Below are positions 22,549-35,292 of a stretch of DNA of 64,000 nucleotides, one piece after another. How positions within the stretch are numbered: position 1 is the first letter of the stretch; each line of letters opens with the position of its first letter. The position numbers were made by a program, and so were the translations under genes. Where the stretch lies: positions 9,977,461-10,041,460 of the forward strand of contig OY848919.1 in NCBI GenBank assembly GCA_963693285.1, written 5' to 3'. The notes under the pieces were generated by a model, which was not told where the DNA came from, did not search any database, and saw only the letters and a program-made list of their open reading frames with translations. Source of the stretch: Xestospongia muta. Taxonomy: Eukaryota > Porifera > Demospongiae > Haplosclerida > Petrosiidae.

Positions 22549-25430
22549 ATGTGGTCAATGCTTTTCTTTCCAATTGTACTACTCTTCGGTCTTTTTTATT
22601 TCTACAAAAGATCTGTTGGTAGATATGTTATTGTAAGTGAATTTATTTATGACTATGTAATTGTTGGAGGTGGAACAGCAGGCTCAGTTGTTGCAGCTAG
22701 ATTAGCTAATGCTGGATATAAGGTCTTGATCCTTGAAAGAGGAGATAGTGTATCATGGACAAATCCAAAAGTTTCTGATCCTAAAAACTGGAGACAGGTG
22801 GAAAAGATAGAAGGTCTAGAGTGGGGTGATCAATCAGTACCACAGACACATATGAATGATCGTATTATTTCAATTGGAAGAGTAAAAGCACTTGGAGGTA
22901 GTCAGGTAAACATTTTCTTTTAGTATACCCCTTAAGATTGTGATTATTGGTATAACAATACTATTGTAAAAATGAATTGGGTGAAGTAACTAATCCATTG
23001 TGATTTTTATCGCAATTACTACATAATGAGTTATTAAAAAGTTGTAAAGAATACTCTGTTTTAATAATTAGTATACTATAGTTGCACTGACAGGTAATAA
23101 TGGTGTAAGGTGTAAACATTAGACAATACATTTTTTTATTAAGAGAAAGCAACATGTGCCCAATCCTACCTTGTTGCTATATTGCAAACATAAGAAGGAA
23201 TAGGCTCCATTGTTCATATAGAGGTGTTATTGTCTACATTATACACAGAATATCATAAGCCTGACAATGATCTATATATCCTGTACATAATAAGGTATTA
23301 TAACGTAGGAAACATCACTAGTGTTGACTTAGACATTATTAATAATAATGACATAAACAATGAACCACTGTAAATATAAATTGGTTGATTTAAGTAATCT
23401 ATTATGATTTGTGTTGCATAAAGAATTTAATGAGATATTAGAAATTTGTAAAGGCTACCCTGTTTTAATAACTAATATACTACATTTCCCATGTCATTAT
23501 GATAATAATAGTGTAATCATTAGACAATAAATTTCCCTGTCAAGAGAAAGCAACACATGCCCTACCCTACCTTGTTACTACAATGCAAACATAAGAAGGA
23601 ATAGGCTCCATTGTTCATGTAGAGGTGTTATTGTCTACATTATACACAGAATATCATAAGCCTGACAATGATCCATATATCCTGTACATAATAAGGTATT
23701 ATAAAGTAGGAAACATCACTAGTGTTGACTTAGACATTATTAATAATGATGACATAAACAATGAACCACTGTAAATATAAATTGGTTGATTTAAGTAATC
23801 TATTATGATTTGTGATGCATAAAGAATTTAATGAGATATTAGAAATTTGTGAAGTCTACCCTGTTTTAATAACTAATATACTACATTTCCCATGTCATTA
23901 TGATAAAAATAGTCTAATCATTAGACAATAAATTTCCCTGTCAAGAGAAAGCAACACATGCCCTACCCTACCTTGTTACTACAATGCAAACATAAGAAGG
24001 AATAGGGTTCATTGTTCATATAGAGGTGTTATTGTCTACATTCTATGCAGAGTTTTATATACATAATGAGGTAGTATAAAGTAGGAAATACCACTAGTTA
24101 CACACACAATTACTAATAGTAATAGATATGCATAACATATTAAAAATATCTTATTATAAATTGTTTTCTGCAGATTCACAATGCAATGGTGTATGTTCGA
24201 GGAGGGAAAGAAGGCTTTGATGAATGGGCAGCTGAAGGGTGTACAGGATGGGATTATGACTCTGTGGTACCTTACTTTGAGAAAGTTGAAGATCAAATTA
24301 ATATTCTTCATGCTGAAAAGAATGACTTCATTACCGCATTGATAGCAGCATGTGAGGAAAATGGTATTCCTTATAATGACGATTACAACCTGTCTGAAGA
24401 TCAGTTTGGCATCTCATCATTTCAATTCTTAATTGATGACAATGTGCAGCGAGAAACAACATTTCGTTCATACATCCAACTAGCTACACCACCCAATATT
24501 ACAATTCGTAGTAATGTGTTGGTAAATCGTGCTTTGTTTGATAGTAACAAAAAATGTACCGGTGTTGAATTTTATGACATGGCAATAACATCTAATGTCA
24601 CATATCAAGTGAATGTAAACAAAGATGTCATTCTTTCTGCTGGATCAATTGGTACACCTCAGATTCTTATGCTTTCTGGAGTTGGTCCTAGTGCTGAACT
24701 TACTGCTTTAGGCATCACAGTGATTTCTGACTTGCCAGGTGTAGGTTCTAACTTGCAGGATGACCTGTTTGTGACAGCTGCATTCAAGTCTAAACAATAT
24801 GTTGATCCACAGCCATATGGTCTACTGGGTGCAGTCATTTTTTGGCCTTCCAGCTTGTCTTCCAATAAATATGCCGATGACATTTCTACAAATATAGAGT
24901 CATCAATGGCAAGTGGTGAAATGATTGGTATGGATCTCCCTGATGAGCAAAAGCAGTCCTACTGGCTATATCCTAACATTCAAAAGCTAAAAAGTCGAGG
25001 AACAGTAAAGCTTCAATCTAATAGCATCTTAGATAGTACAGTTATTGATCCAAATTATCTTGCTAATCCTGATGATGTTGATAGATGCATTAAAGCACTC
25101 CAAGAAGCTATTAAGATTGGAAAAGCGAGTGCAATGGCAGATTGGTACGATTCCCAACTGTATCCACCACCTGACTCAATGAATGAACTTCGAGAGTATG
25201 TCCTAAACACAGCAGACACATGTTATCATTATGCTGGTACAGCCAAGATGGGTCCTGAAACTGACACAATGGCTGTAGTTTCTCCTGAAACATTGGAGGT
25301 TTATGGTGTTACTGGGCTTCGAGTTGTGGATGCTTCGATTATACCAACCACTGTCTCTGGTAATACTCAAGGTGCCACTATGATGATTGGAGAAAAAGCC
25401 AGTGACATTATTCTAACGCCTTTAAATTAA
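22549..25430 (+). CDS. GMC-family FAD oxidoreductase G1
   Basis: Two exons, 22549-22905 and 24174-25430, phase 0, 537 residues. The start is ATG at 22,549; an upstream GTG in frame is not a eukaryotic start. An N-terminal hydrophobic anchor (about 5-19) is followed by the FAD dinucleotide-binding motif GxGxxG at 40-45 and the acidic E-R of the ILERG strand. GMC signature 1 spans the intron (GRVKALGGSQ | IHNAMVYVRGG); signature 2 is GSIGTPQILMLSGVGP. The catalytic His471 (YHYAGTAKMG) and Asn516 (SGNTQGA) of the GMC active site are present. The family oxidises alcohols (choline, glucose and others); substrate unknown here. AATAAA at 25,554-25,559. It is the most diverged intact copy of the array (for example GGSQ against GGCQ in the others). 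Confidence 0.9.
22940..24060. repeat. About 400-bp tandem repeat in the G1 intron
   Basis: A unit of about 400 bp, marked by AAGCAACACATGCCCTACC and CCTTGTTACTACAATGCAAA, recurs at about 23,146, 23,542 and 23,946, with a partial unit before. Neighbouring units differ at few positions. Related units occur in the G3, G4, G6 and G8 introns, and a diverged relative in ABHD introns (for example 17,454-17,700). Confidence 0.8.
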
Positions 25431-26319
25431 AGAACTAACACATTATAAGGTGATAGTGTGGTGCTTGTATACTATGACCCATATTATGATATTGTTAATT
25501 AAGTATGGGCTACCCTGTATTAATTATTCATTTTCATTCAATATATATTTTCTAATAAAAGAGTTTTGTAATTTGCTTTATTAATACACAAACCTTATGT
25601 AGTCAAGAATATGATTAATCACTATTTCATAAAGTGATTAGTTCTTTCATTTTGTGAAGTGCTATAGAATTTCTTGAAATATTCAGAATTAACATTCAGC
25701 TACAAACGAGAGAGTAGTTCAAGTGCTGCAATTAAAAAAAATTGTTTCAACCACAACTCACTAAACACATATATATATACATATATAAGGATATCACCTT
25801 TTGGCTATATTAATATTTATATACATATGTGTGTATGTATGTATGTATGTATGTATGCAAGTATGTATTTATAACCAAATGTTCATATCTGTTACATGAA
25901 CACTCAATGAAAATGGACTACACCAATACACATATGTTACTCGTGAAGTATATTGAAGAGAAAGCAACTTATATCATTAACATAAGTTGCATATTAATAT
26001 TGCTATGTATAAATATTCCTTTGAGAGAGAAAGTAACAGACCACATGCACAATTTGCACACTTAATTATGTAATAATACAACTCAGCCACACTATTAATT
26101 TTATCTTAAACTTTTTGCTGAAATTAACCTTTGCTATTTTAACACCAAAGTTATATACTAACTCAATTCCAGTCATGTTTTCTGCCACTAACTTATCAAT
26201 TCTAATGGACTGTTCTTTACTTAAGTAATTTTCAAATTTCCAATACTTCTTTATGCATAAAAGGTGGTGCTCCACTTTTACGATATTCATCCATCCAACT
26301 ATAATTGTACATAAAAGTC
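25431..26319. other. G1 3' flank and spacer
   Basis: Contains the G1 poly(A) signal and a TATG microsatellite at about 25,831-25,856. A minus-strand open stretch at 26,066-26,290 has no recognisable family and I do not call it. Confidence 0.5.
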
Positions 26320-26542
26320 AATAATCAGAAATTATCAGCTACCTAATCAGCATTGTATAATGTTTGATACAATAAGACTTGGATATAAAACATACTGGAT
26401 TCCAATATAACTATATCTTGTGACGTCATTTCCTGTTGTGCATATGCGGTTAGTACTATAGAGAGGTATGTTGTAAGAAAAAGGTTGATTTACATTTACT
26501 TTGTGTAATATAGTTTTAAATATGCATTATAAAATGTCATAC

Positions 26543-26588
<46 letters not shown>

Positions 26589-27340
26589 TATGTTTGTAAT
26601 GGTCACACATAAGTATCCAACAGGTCTATTTTTTTATAACGTATTTTCCTGAAGAATAAATAAATTTGCAATAATGATCATTTTATTTATTGTTTTTATC
26701 TGTTGATAAATTATGTTTATTAACTAATTGCATATTTTGATGTACATATCACAGTTATTTACTCAAAAATTAATCATTTGTTAACTCACATGTATATGGC
26801 AGCCATGTTTAGTTTAACAAACATGGCCATAGCACGTGGTTACAATAGTTTGATCAACTAATGTAAACCTAATACTGAGTTACTACAAAACTAAACTAGT
26901 TTAGCTCAATATTTATAAAGACACTCAAAAAGTAGTCTTAATAGTTAATTGCCAAATATTTGAAGCCAGCCAATGAGACAAAAGGTGGATAATATTTCAG
27001 TTAAAATAGTATCCCCTAGCTCATTTCTTCAATTATTATATAATAAACTATATTTAAACATTACATTCTTCCGTTGATTCTTATTCATATTAAGTTAGAA
27101 TAAATATATGTTTAGTTTTTGTTATAAGTTAGTATTGGGCTAACATTGATTTGATGAAGCTGTGCACAGTAAGCAACCAATTGGTCGAGATGACACAATG
27201 CTTAGTTAAGCTAATGCAAATAGTGAGATAATTGTAAAAAGCTTGTATAATTACTTTATATTCTTTCTAAAAGGAAAATGTCAACTTATATGGAATAACA
27301 GATGACATACTAAAAAATAAAACTTGTCTTCTTATCTTTC
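26320..27340. repeat. Orphan ABHD 5' flank without a gene
   Basis: This segment parallels 18,760-19,800, the region upstream of ABHD copy C: the same CRE-bearing block (TGACGTCA at 26,421-26,428), TA run (about 26,547-26,586), inverted repeat (26,802-26,827) and later blocks. No hydrolase exon precedes it. Confidence 0.7.
26802..26827. repeat. Conserved inverted repeat, orphan flank
   Basis: GCCATGTTT / AAACATGGC arms conserved; the spacer differs (AGTTTAAC). Confidence 0.65.
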
Positions 27341-27668
27341 CCAAGTCTCAACATTTACAGCCGAGTAAGTGTTCTTTAATAAATTCTTTACTACGGACAC
27401 AATAATAAGACTGATGTAAGGGTCTCCATCAATATCTTAGGCACAATGCATCTCTGATTACCCTTTATAGGGTTCCTGGATGATTATATGAAACGTCTAG
27501 TCTATATAAACGTGTTTAGTGATTAGTACACGCGCACAGTATGAAAAAATGTTCACAGCAAGGCCCCAAACTCTGACTTTTAAATATCAAATCCTAAACA
27601 TAAAAGGGCATGCGTAGTTTTTTTTCACGCAAATGACGCTTAATGCTGCTGGTTATTTAACGATTCTG

Positions 27669-27714
27669 TGACGTAAAGTAACGACGAATACGGAAAAGCT
27701 TGACTGATATAAAG
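27669..27714 (+). promoter_or_regulatory. CRE-like site and TATA box before GMC fragment G2
   Basis: TGACGTAA at 27,669-27,676 and TATAAAG at 27,708-27,714, spaced as in G1. They now drive only a truncated copy. Confidence 0.55.
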
Positions 27715-27837
27715 ATTTCAGATTCACAGACTCAAGACAATTCGAAACATCGTTAAAGATTTCGATATTTCATCAAAAAACAACCAAGGTGTATAGGCTT
27801 TCAAGGAGTTGCAGACTGCTCGAGTAAAAATTTAGCA

Positions 27838-27918
27838 ATGTGGTCAATGCTTTTCTTTCCAATTGTACTACTCTTCGGTCTTTTTTATTTTTACAAAAGA
27901 TTGGTTGGTAGATCCGTT
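27838..27918 (+). pseudogene. GMC fragment G2 (first 27 codons only)
   Basis: The ATG at 27,838 starts the usual membrane-anchor sequence (MWSMLFFPIVLLFGLFYFYK), but homology stops at about 27,918 and runs straight into 5' flank sequence of the next copy (G3). The frame ends a few codons later. Scar of a rearrangement between GMC copies. Confidence 0.8.
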
Positions 27919-28189
27919 AAAGTACAGACAAAGACAAAGATATTCAAAGCAAGAACCTAAACTCTGAATAATTAATAGCAAGTCCAAAACGTAAAAGGAC
28001 ATGAATAGTTCTCTCTCTCTCTCTTTTTCGCGCAAGTGACGCTTCAAGACTGCTCGTTATTTAAGATTTCAGATTCACAGATTCAAGACAATTCGAGACT
28101 TCGCTAAAGATTTAGAGATTTCACCAAAAAAAAAACCAAGGTGTGTAGGATTTCAAGGAGTTGCAGACCGCTCGTGTAAAAATTTTGAA

Positions 28190-30437
28190 ATGTTGTCAAC
28201 ACTATTCTTTCCAATTGTACTACTCTTCGGTTTATTATATTTCTACAAAAGATCAGTTGGTAGATCTGTTCTTGTAAGTGAACTTACTTATGACTATATA
28301 ATTGTTGGAGGTGGAGTTGCAGGGTCAATTGTAGCAGGTAGATTATCCAATGCTGGATATACTGTCCTCATCCTTGAAAGAGGAGGTAGAGTGTCATGGA
28401 CGAATCAAATAGTTTCTGATCCTAAAAACTGGAAACTGGTGGAAACACTACCAGATCTAGAGTGGGGTGATCAATCATTACACGGACACATATGAATAAC
28501 TGTGTTATTTCAATCGGAAGAGTAAAAGCACTTGGAGGTAGTCAGGTAAACTTTTACTTTTAGTATAGCCTTTAAGATTGTGATTATTGGTATAACATTA
28601 CCATTGTAAAAATGAATTGGGTGATGTAACAATCTATTGTGATTTTTATCGCAATTACTACATAATGAGTTATCAAAAAGTTGTAAAGAATACTCTGTTT
28701 CAATAATTAGTATACTATAGTTACCATAACAGGTAATAATGGTGTAAGGTGTAATCATTAGACAATACATTTTTTTATTAAGAGAAAGCAACACATGCCT
28801 TACCCTACCTTGTTACTACAATGCAAACATAAGAAAGAATAGGCTCCATTGTTTATATAGAGGTGTTATTGTCTATTTTATACACAAAACATCATAAGCC
28901 TGATAATGAACTATATATCCTGTACATGATGAGATATTACAAAGTAGGAAGCATCATTAGTGTGACTCAGACAGTACTAATAATAATGACATAAACAATG
29001 ACAAACTCTAAATATAAGTTTGTTGATTTAAGCAATCCATTATGATTTGTGTTCCAAATAGAACATAATGAGATATTAAAAAGTTGTAAACATTTCCTGT
29101 TTTAATAACTAATATACTACATTTCCGATGTCATTATGATAATAATAATGTAATCATTAGACAATAAATTTCCCTGTCAAGAGAAAGCAACACATGCCCT
29201 ACCCTACCTTGTTACTACAATGCAAACATAAGAAGGAATAGGCTTCATTGTTCATATAGAGGTGTTATTGTCTACATTATACGCAGAGTTTTGTAAGTCT
29301 GACAATGACCTAGATCTCCTGTACATAATGAGGTAATATAAACTAGGAAAAACAACCAGTTACTCAGACAATTACTAATAGTAACAGTATAAACAATGAA
29401 TCACTGTAAATATGAATTAGTCAATTTAACTAATCCATTACGATTTCTCTGCAACATACCAAAGTTGTAGCACTACTCTGTTTTAATACATAATATACTA
29501 TAATGTCTTTGTCATTATAGTAATAATAGTGTAATTATTAGACAATAGATTTCCTTGTCAAGAGAAAGCAATAGGAAACAGTACTAGTTGCCTATACATT
29601 ACTGATTGTGATTGTATAATCAATTAACATGAGTTGTAAAAAGCATATTGATTGATCTAACTAATCCATAGTTGTAACATGTTACAATTATAACTATGTA
29701 TTTTATGAGAAGATGTTAAAAAGTAGTATATATCAAACTGATGCTATTTATGGAATCAAAAGTCATGCAATTAATTGTCAGAGCAATGAAGATTCCATTT
29801 AATGTCTCAATAGTTAGCGAAATAATTGTCAATTTGCTTTGCTTATGGGTGTGTGCTGTCACCATATAATCTGTGGTAATTTTGGTGCAGTGTTTGCATC
29901 TAAGTGCCGTTACTATGAAATAAAATATCCATATATACTACAAATATGAGAAGATTACTTTAAATATCAGCACAAAATGTGCAGCTCTGTAGTATTAGTA
30001 CCAAAAATTTTATTTTTTTAAAACTTTTAAATAGCTTGTAAAGAACATGCGACCCAAGTGACTGTGAATCAGTTAAAATAACTGGTCTTATCTTAACAAT
30101 ACATTATATTAGTAATAAGGGTAGAGTTGTGTTTACTAATAATTCTCAATACATGATCTCAACATGTATTGTATCCATTGAAAGTGACCATTAAATCAAC
30201 CAATGAAATTTATAGTGATATGCATAACCTATTAAAAATATGTTATTATATATAGTTTTCTCCAGATTCACAATGCAATGGTGTATGTTCGAAGAGGGTA
30301 TGAAGGCTTTGATGAGTGGGCTGCTGAAGTGTGTACAGGAGGGGATTATAACTCTTGCGTTACCTTACTTTGAGAAAGTTTTGGATCAAATTAATATTCT
30401 TCATGGTGAAAAGAATGACTTTATACTTGTATTGATA
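28190..30437 (+). pseudogene. GMC oxidoreductase pseudogene G3
   Basis: Exon 1 (28,190-28,545) is 356 nt, one base shorter than the 357 of intact copies; the deletion near 28,476-28,486 shifts the frame after WGDQS. Exon 2 starts at 30,266, has an extra base near 30,352-30,358, and is cut off at about 30,437, where it joins sequence matching the region upstream of G1 (21,598 onwards). Its promoter lacks the block holding the CRE-like site and TATA box found in other copies. Confidence 0.88.
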
Positions 30438-31226
30438 AAGATGGATAATATCAGTCCAATACAAAGAATGAAAACAAGATAGTAGTGTGTGGAACTTACT
30501 TGATACCTACATAATGGTAGAGGTGACACAAATATCTTCAACCACTGTCTAAATCATTTAATAACATCAGTGATATATTGTTTCATTCAGTGCTTTTCTT
30601 TTATCTCATTGTGTTTGTAGACAGACAACATTGAAGATTTTAGCAAGCATATTAGGATTGAAAATTCATGCATCAAAAATGCATGCTGTTGATGACAGCT
30701 CAAAAACCCTCTAGCTGCCCTATATGAGAGAGGCCCATCTTGTAATTTGCAGATCTTTTGGTCATTGCTTTGCTAGAGACTTGTTGTTAGGATGGTTATA
30801 CTATAAAATCATGTCAGATATCTGATAAGAATTGAGCTATGATGTCATGCACTTCATTGTGCCTGATAAAAGGAACCCTTCAATATTTACTGCTGAGTAA
30901 GTGTTCTATAGTTTATTCTTTTCTACAGATACAATGAGAAGGCTAATGCAAGGGTCTCCATCAATACCTCATGCATAATGTATCTCTGAATAACCCCTTA
31001 TGTAGAGTGGATCAATGTTCTAAAACGATTTATGGATGAATATATAGAAACGTCTAATCTATATAAACGTGTTTAGTGATTAGTACACGCGCACACTATG
31101 AAAAAGATATTCACAGCAAGGCCCCAAACTCTGACTTATAAATATCAAATCCTAAACGTAAAAGGCCATGCGTAGTTTTTTTCGCGCAAATGACGCTTCA
31201 TGTCTACTCGTTATTTAACGATTCTG

Positions 31227-31272
31227 TGACGTAAAGTAACGACGAATACGGAAACGTTTGACTGATATAAAG
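31227..31272 (+). promoter_or_regulatory. CRE-like site and TATA box of G4
   Basis: TGACGTAA at 31,227-31,234 and TATAAAG at 31,266-31,272, in the same spacing as G1, about 125 bp before the ATG. Confidence 0.6.
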
Positions 31273-31395
31273 ATTTCAGATTCACAGACTCAAGACAATT
31301 CGAAATTTCGTTAAAGATTTCGATATTTCATCAAAAAACAACCAAGGTGTATAGGATTTCAAGGAGTTGCAGACTGCTCTAGAAAAATCTTAGCA

Positions 31396-34300
31396 ATGTG
31401 GTCAATGGTTTTCTTTCCAATTGTACTACTCTTCGGTCTTTTTTATTTCTACAAAAGATCTGTTGGTAGATCTGTTCTTGTCAGTGAACTTACTTATGAC
31501 TATATCATTGTTGGAGGTGGAGCTGCAGGCTCAATTGTAGCAGCTAGATTATCCAATGCTGGATATACTGTCCTCATCCTTGAAAGAGGAGGTTGTGTGT
31601 CATGGACGAATCAAATAGTTTCTGATCCTAAAAACTGGACACTGGTCCAAACGCTACCAGATCTAGAGTGGGGTGATAAATCAGTACCACAGACACATAT
31701 GAATGATCGTATTATTTCAATCGGAAGAGCAAAAGCACTTGGAGGATGTCAGGTAAACGTTTTCTTTTAGTATAGCCCTTAAGATTGTGATTATTGGTAT
31801 AACAATACTATTGTAAAATAATTGGGTGATGTAACTAATCCATTGTAATTTTTATCGCAATTTCTAAACGATTAGTTATTAAAAAGTTGTAAAGAATACT
31901 CTGTTTTAATAAATAGTATAATAATGTTGCCCTAACAGATAATAATTGTGTAAGGTGTAAACATTAGACAATACATTTTCCTATTAAGAGAAAGCCACAC
32001 CTGACCTACCCTACCTCGTTACTACAATGCAAACATAAGAAGGAATAGGCTCCATTATTTATATAGAGGTGTCAATGTCCTTTTTATACATAGAACATCA
32101 TAAGCCTGACAATAATGAACTATATATCTGCGTATATATACTATATATCTATTTATCTACATAACGAGGTATTACAAAGTAGGAAAAAACCACCTCTCAG
32201 ACAGTACTAATAGTAATGACATAGATAATGAATCACTGTAAATATAAGTTTGCTGATTTAAGCAACCCATTATAATTTGTGTTCCAATTAGAACATACAA
32301 AAGCTGTAAACATTACCCTGTTTTAAAAACTAGTATATACTACAGTTGCTTTGTCATTATTATAATAATAGTGTAAACATTAGACAATAAATTCCCTGTC
32401 AAGAGAAAGCAACACATGCCCTACCCTACCTTGTTACTACAATGCAAACATAAGAAGGAATAGGCTTCATTGTTTATATAGAGGTGTTAATGTCTATATT
32501 ATACACAGAGGTTTGTAAGTCTGACCATGACCAAAATTCCTGTACATAATGATGTAGTATGAATTAAGAAACACCACCAGTTACTCAGACAATTATTAAT
32601 AGTAATAGTATAAACAATGAATCACTGTTAATATGAATTAGTCATTTTAACTAATCCATTATGATTTTTTCTGCAATTAGAACATACCAAAGTTGCAAGC
32701 ACTACTCTGTTTTAATACATAATATACTATAATTGCCCTCTTATTATAGTAATAATGGTGTAATTATTAGACAAAAGATTTCCCTGTCAAGAGAAAGCAA
32801 TAGGAAACAGCACTAGTTGTCTATACATTACTGATTGTGATTCTATAATCAATTAACATGAGTTGTAAAAAGCATATTGATTGATCTAACCAATTCATAG
32901 TTGTAACATGTTACAACTATAATAATATATATATTACGTGACAAGATGTTATAAAGTAGTATATATCAAACCGATGCTATTACAAAATTGAAAGTCATGT
33001 ATTTAATTGTCAGAGCAATGAAGATTCTATTTAATGCCTCAATGGTTAGTGAAATAATGGTCAATTAATTGGCTTGTGTGTGAGTGTTGTCACCATATAA
33101 TCTGTGGTACTTCTGGTGAAGTATTTGCATCTAAGTGCTATCACTATGAAATAAAATATCCATATACACTACAAGTATGAGAAGATTACATTAAATATAT
33201 GTACAAAATGTGCAGCTCTGTAGTAATTAATACTGAAATATTTTATGTTGTTAATACTTTTAAATATCTAGTAGAAATACATGCAACCCAATTGACTGTG
33301 AATCAGTTAAAACAACTAATATTATCTTAACAATACATTATCTTAGTAATAAGATTAGAGTGGTGTATACTAATTCTCAATACATGATCTTAATATGTAT
33401 TGTATGCATTGAAAGTGACCATTATATCAACCAATCTATTTTTGTAGTGACATACATAACATGTACAAAGTGTGTTATTATTAATGGTTTTCTGTAGATT
33501 CACAATGCAATGGTGTATGTTCGAGGAGGGAAAGAAGGTTTTGATGAATGGGCAGCTGAAGGGTGTACAGGATGGGATTATGACTCTGTGGTACCTTACT
33601 TTGAGAAAGTTGAGGATCAAATGAATATTCTTCATGCTGAAAAGAATGACTTTATTATGGCATTGATAGCAGCATGTGGAGAAAATGGTATTCCTTATAA
33701 TGAAGATTACAACCTGTCTGAAGATCAGTTTGGCATCTCATCATTTCAATTCTTAATTGATGGCAATATGCAGCGAGAAACATCATTTCGTTCGTACATC
33801 CAACTAGCTAATCCAACCAACCTTACAATTCGTACTGATGTGTTGGTAAATCGTGTTTTGTTTGATAGTAACAAAAAATGTATCGGTGTTGAATTTTATG
33901 ACATGGCAATAAAAACTAATGTCACATATCAAGTATATGTAAACAAAGATGTCATTCTTTCTTCTGGATCGATTAGTACACCTCAGATTCTTATGCTTTC
34001 TGGAGTTGGTCCTAGTGCTGACCTTACTGCTTTAGGCATCACAGTGATTTCTGACTTGCCAGGTGTAGGCTCTAACTTCCAGGATGACTTGTTTGTGACA
34101 GCTGCATTCATGTCTAAACAATATGTTGATCCACAACCATATGGTCTACTGGGTGCAGTCATTTTTTGGCCTTCCAGCTTGTCTTCCAATAAATATGCTG
34201 ATGATATTTCTACAGATATAGAGTCATCAATGGCAAGTGGTGAAATGATTGGTATGGATCTTCCTGATGAGCAAAAGCAGTCCTACTGGCTATATCCTAA

Positions 34301-34757
34301 CGTACAAAAGCTAAAAAGTCGAGGTACTCTAAAGCTTCAATCTGATAGTATCTTTGATAGTACAGTTATTGATCCAAATTATCTTGCTAATCCTGATGAT
34401 GTTGATAGATGCATTAAAGCACTCCAAGAAGCTATTAAGATTGGAACAGCGAGTGCAATGGCAGATTGGTACGATTCCCAACTGTATCCACCACCTGACT
34501 CAACGATTGAAGAACTTCGAGAGTATGTCCTAAACACAGCAGACACATGTTATCATTATGCTGGTACAGCCAAGATGGGTCCTGAAACTGACACAATGGC
34601 TGTAGTTTCTCCTGAAACATTGGAGGTTTATGGTGTTACTGGTCTTCGAGTTGTAGATGCTTCGATTATACCAACCACTGTCTCTGGTAATACTCAAGGT
34701 GCCACTATGATGATTGGAGAAAAAGCCAGTGACATTATTCTAACACCTTTAAATTAA
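31396..34757 (+). CDS. GMC-family FAD oxidoreductase G4
   Basis: Exons 31396-31752 and 33498-34757, phase 0, 538 residues (one more than G1, near PDSTIEEL). Membrane anchor, GGGAAG dinucleotide motif at 40-45, signature 1 across the intron (GRAKALGGCQ | IHNAMVYVRGG), signature 2 as GSISTPQILMLSGVGP, active-site His472 and Asn517 intact. Promoter blocks conserved; AATAAA at 34,882-34,887. The ABHD pseudogene D faces it tail to tail 535 bp away. The intron (about 1.75 kb) carries units of the 400-bp repeat. Confidence 0.9.
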
Positions 34758-35292
34758 AAAAAATAAAACATTATGAGTTAACAGTGTGGTATTTGTATAC
34801 TATGACCCCAATTGTAATGCTATTAATTAAATTTGGGCTACCATATATTAATCATTCATTTTCATTTAATATATAATTTCTAATAAAAGAGTTTTGTATT
34901 TTGCTTTATTGATATGCAAACTAATTCATAAAATCTGACACATATTAATCTGCAGGTCATGTAGAGTGTTGTAGCTTTTGCAAGGAATGACCCGACATTA
35001 CAAATGGCAGTATAATGATATTTCTTTATTTGTTCATAATATAGAATGAGTACATAATCAACATCTACTTGATGATGTTAACTATAAGACAGCAAGAAAA
35101 AAGGATTTATTTCCCTTTGGGTTTCCACCAGCTTATTATAAAATCCAAATATCACACACCCAAATGTATATAAAATACTTACTATTAGAATGGTGAAACA
35201 AAGAAACAACCATATCTATCGTACCAAGAAATTATAAAGTATTTTATAATTTTTACTTTCTGTATTTTTATCATATTTGTTTACAAATTGAA
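34758..35292. other. Convergent spacer between G4 and ABHD D
   Basis: No gene; holds the 3' ends of two convergent transcription units. TTTATT at 35,025-35,030 could be the minus-strand poly(A) signal of the ABHD copy. Confidence 0.5.

Noticed and set aside
24659..24883. Minus-strand frames inside GMC exon 2 (also in G4, G6, G8)
   Set aside because: They recur in every copy only because the coding strand is conserved; the plus strand carries the GMC motifs and active-site residues.
26066..26290. Minus-strand frame of 74 codons downstream of G1
   Set aside because: Low complexity, no recognisable motif, no splice partners. Another frame of the same stretch gives a short WMDEYRKSGAPPF run, but it ends quickly and I could not tie it to a family.
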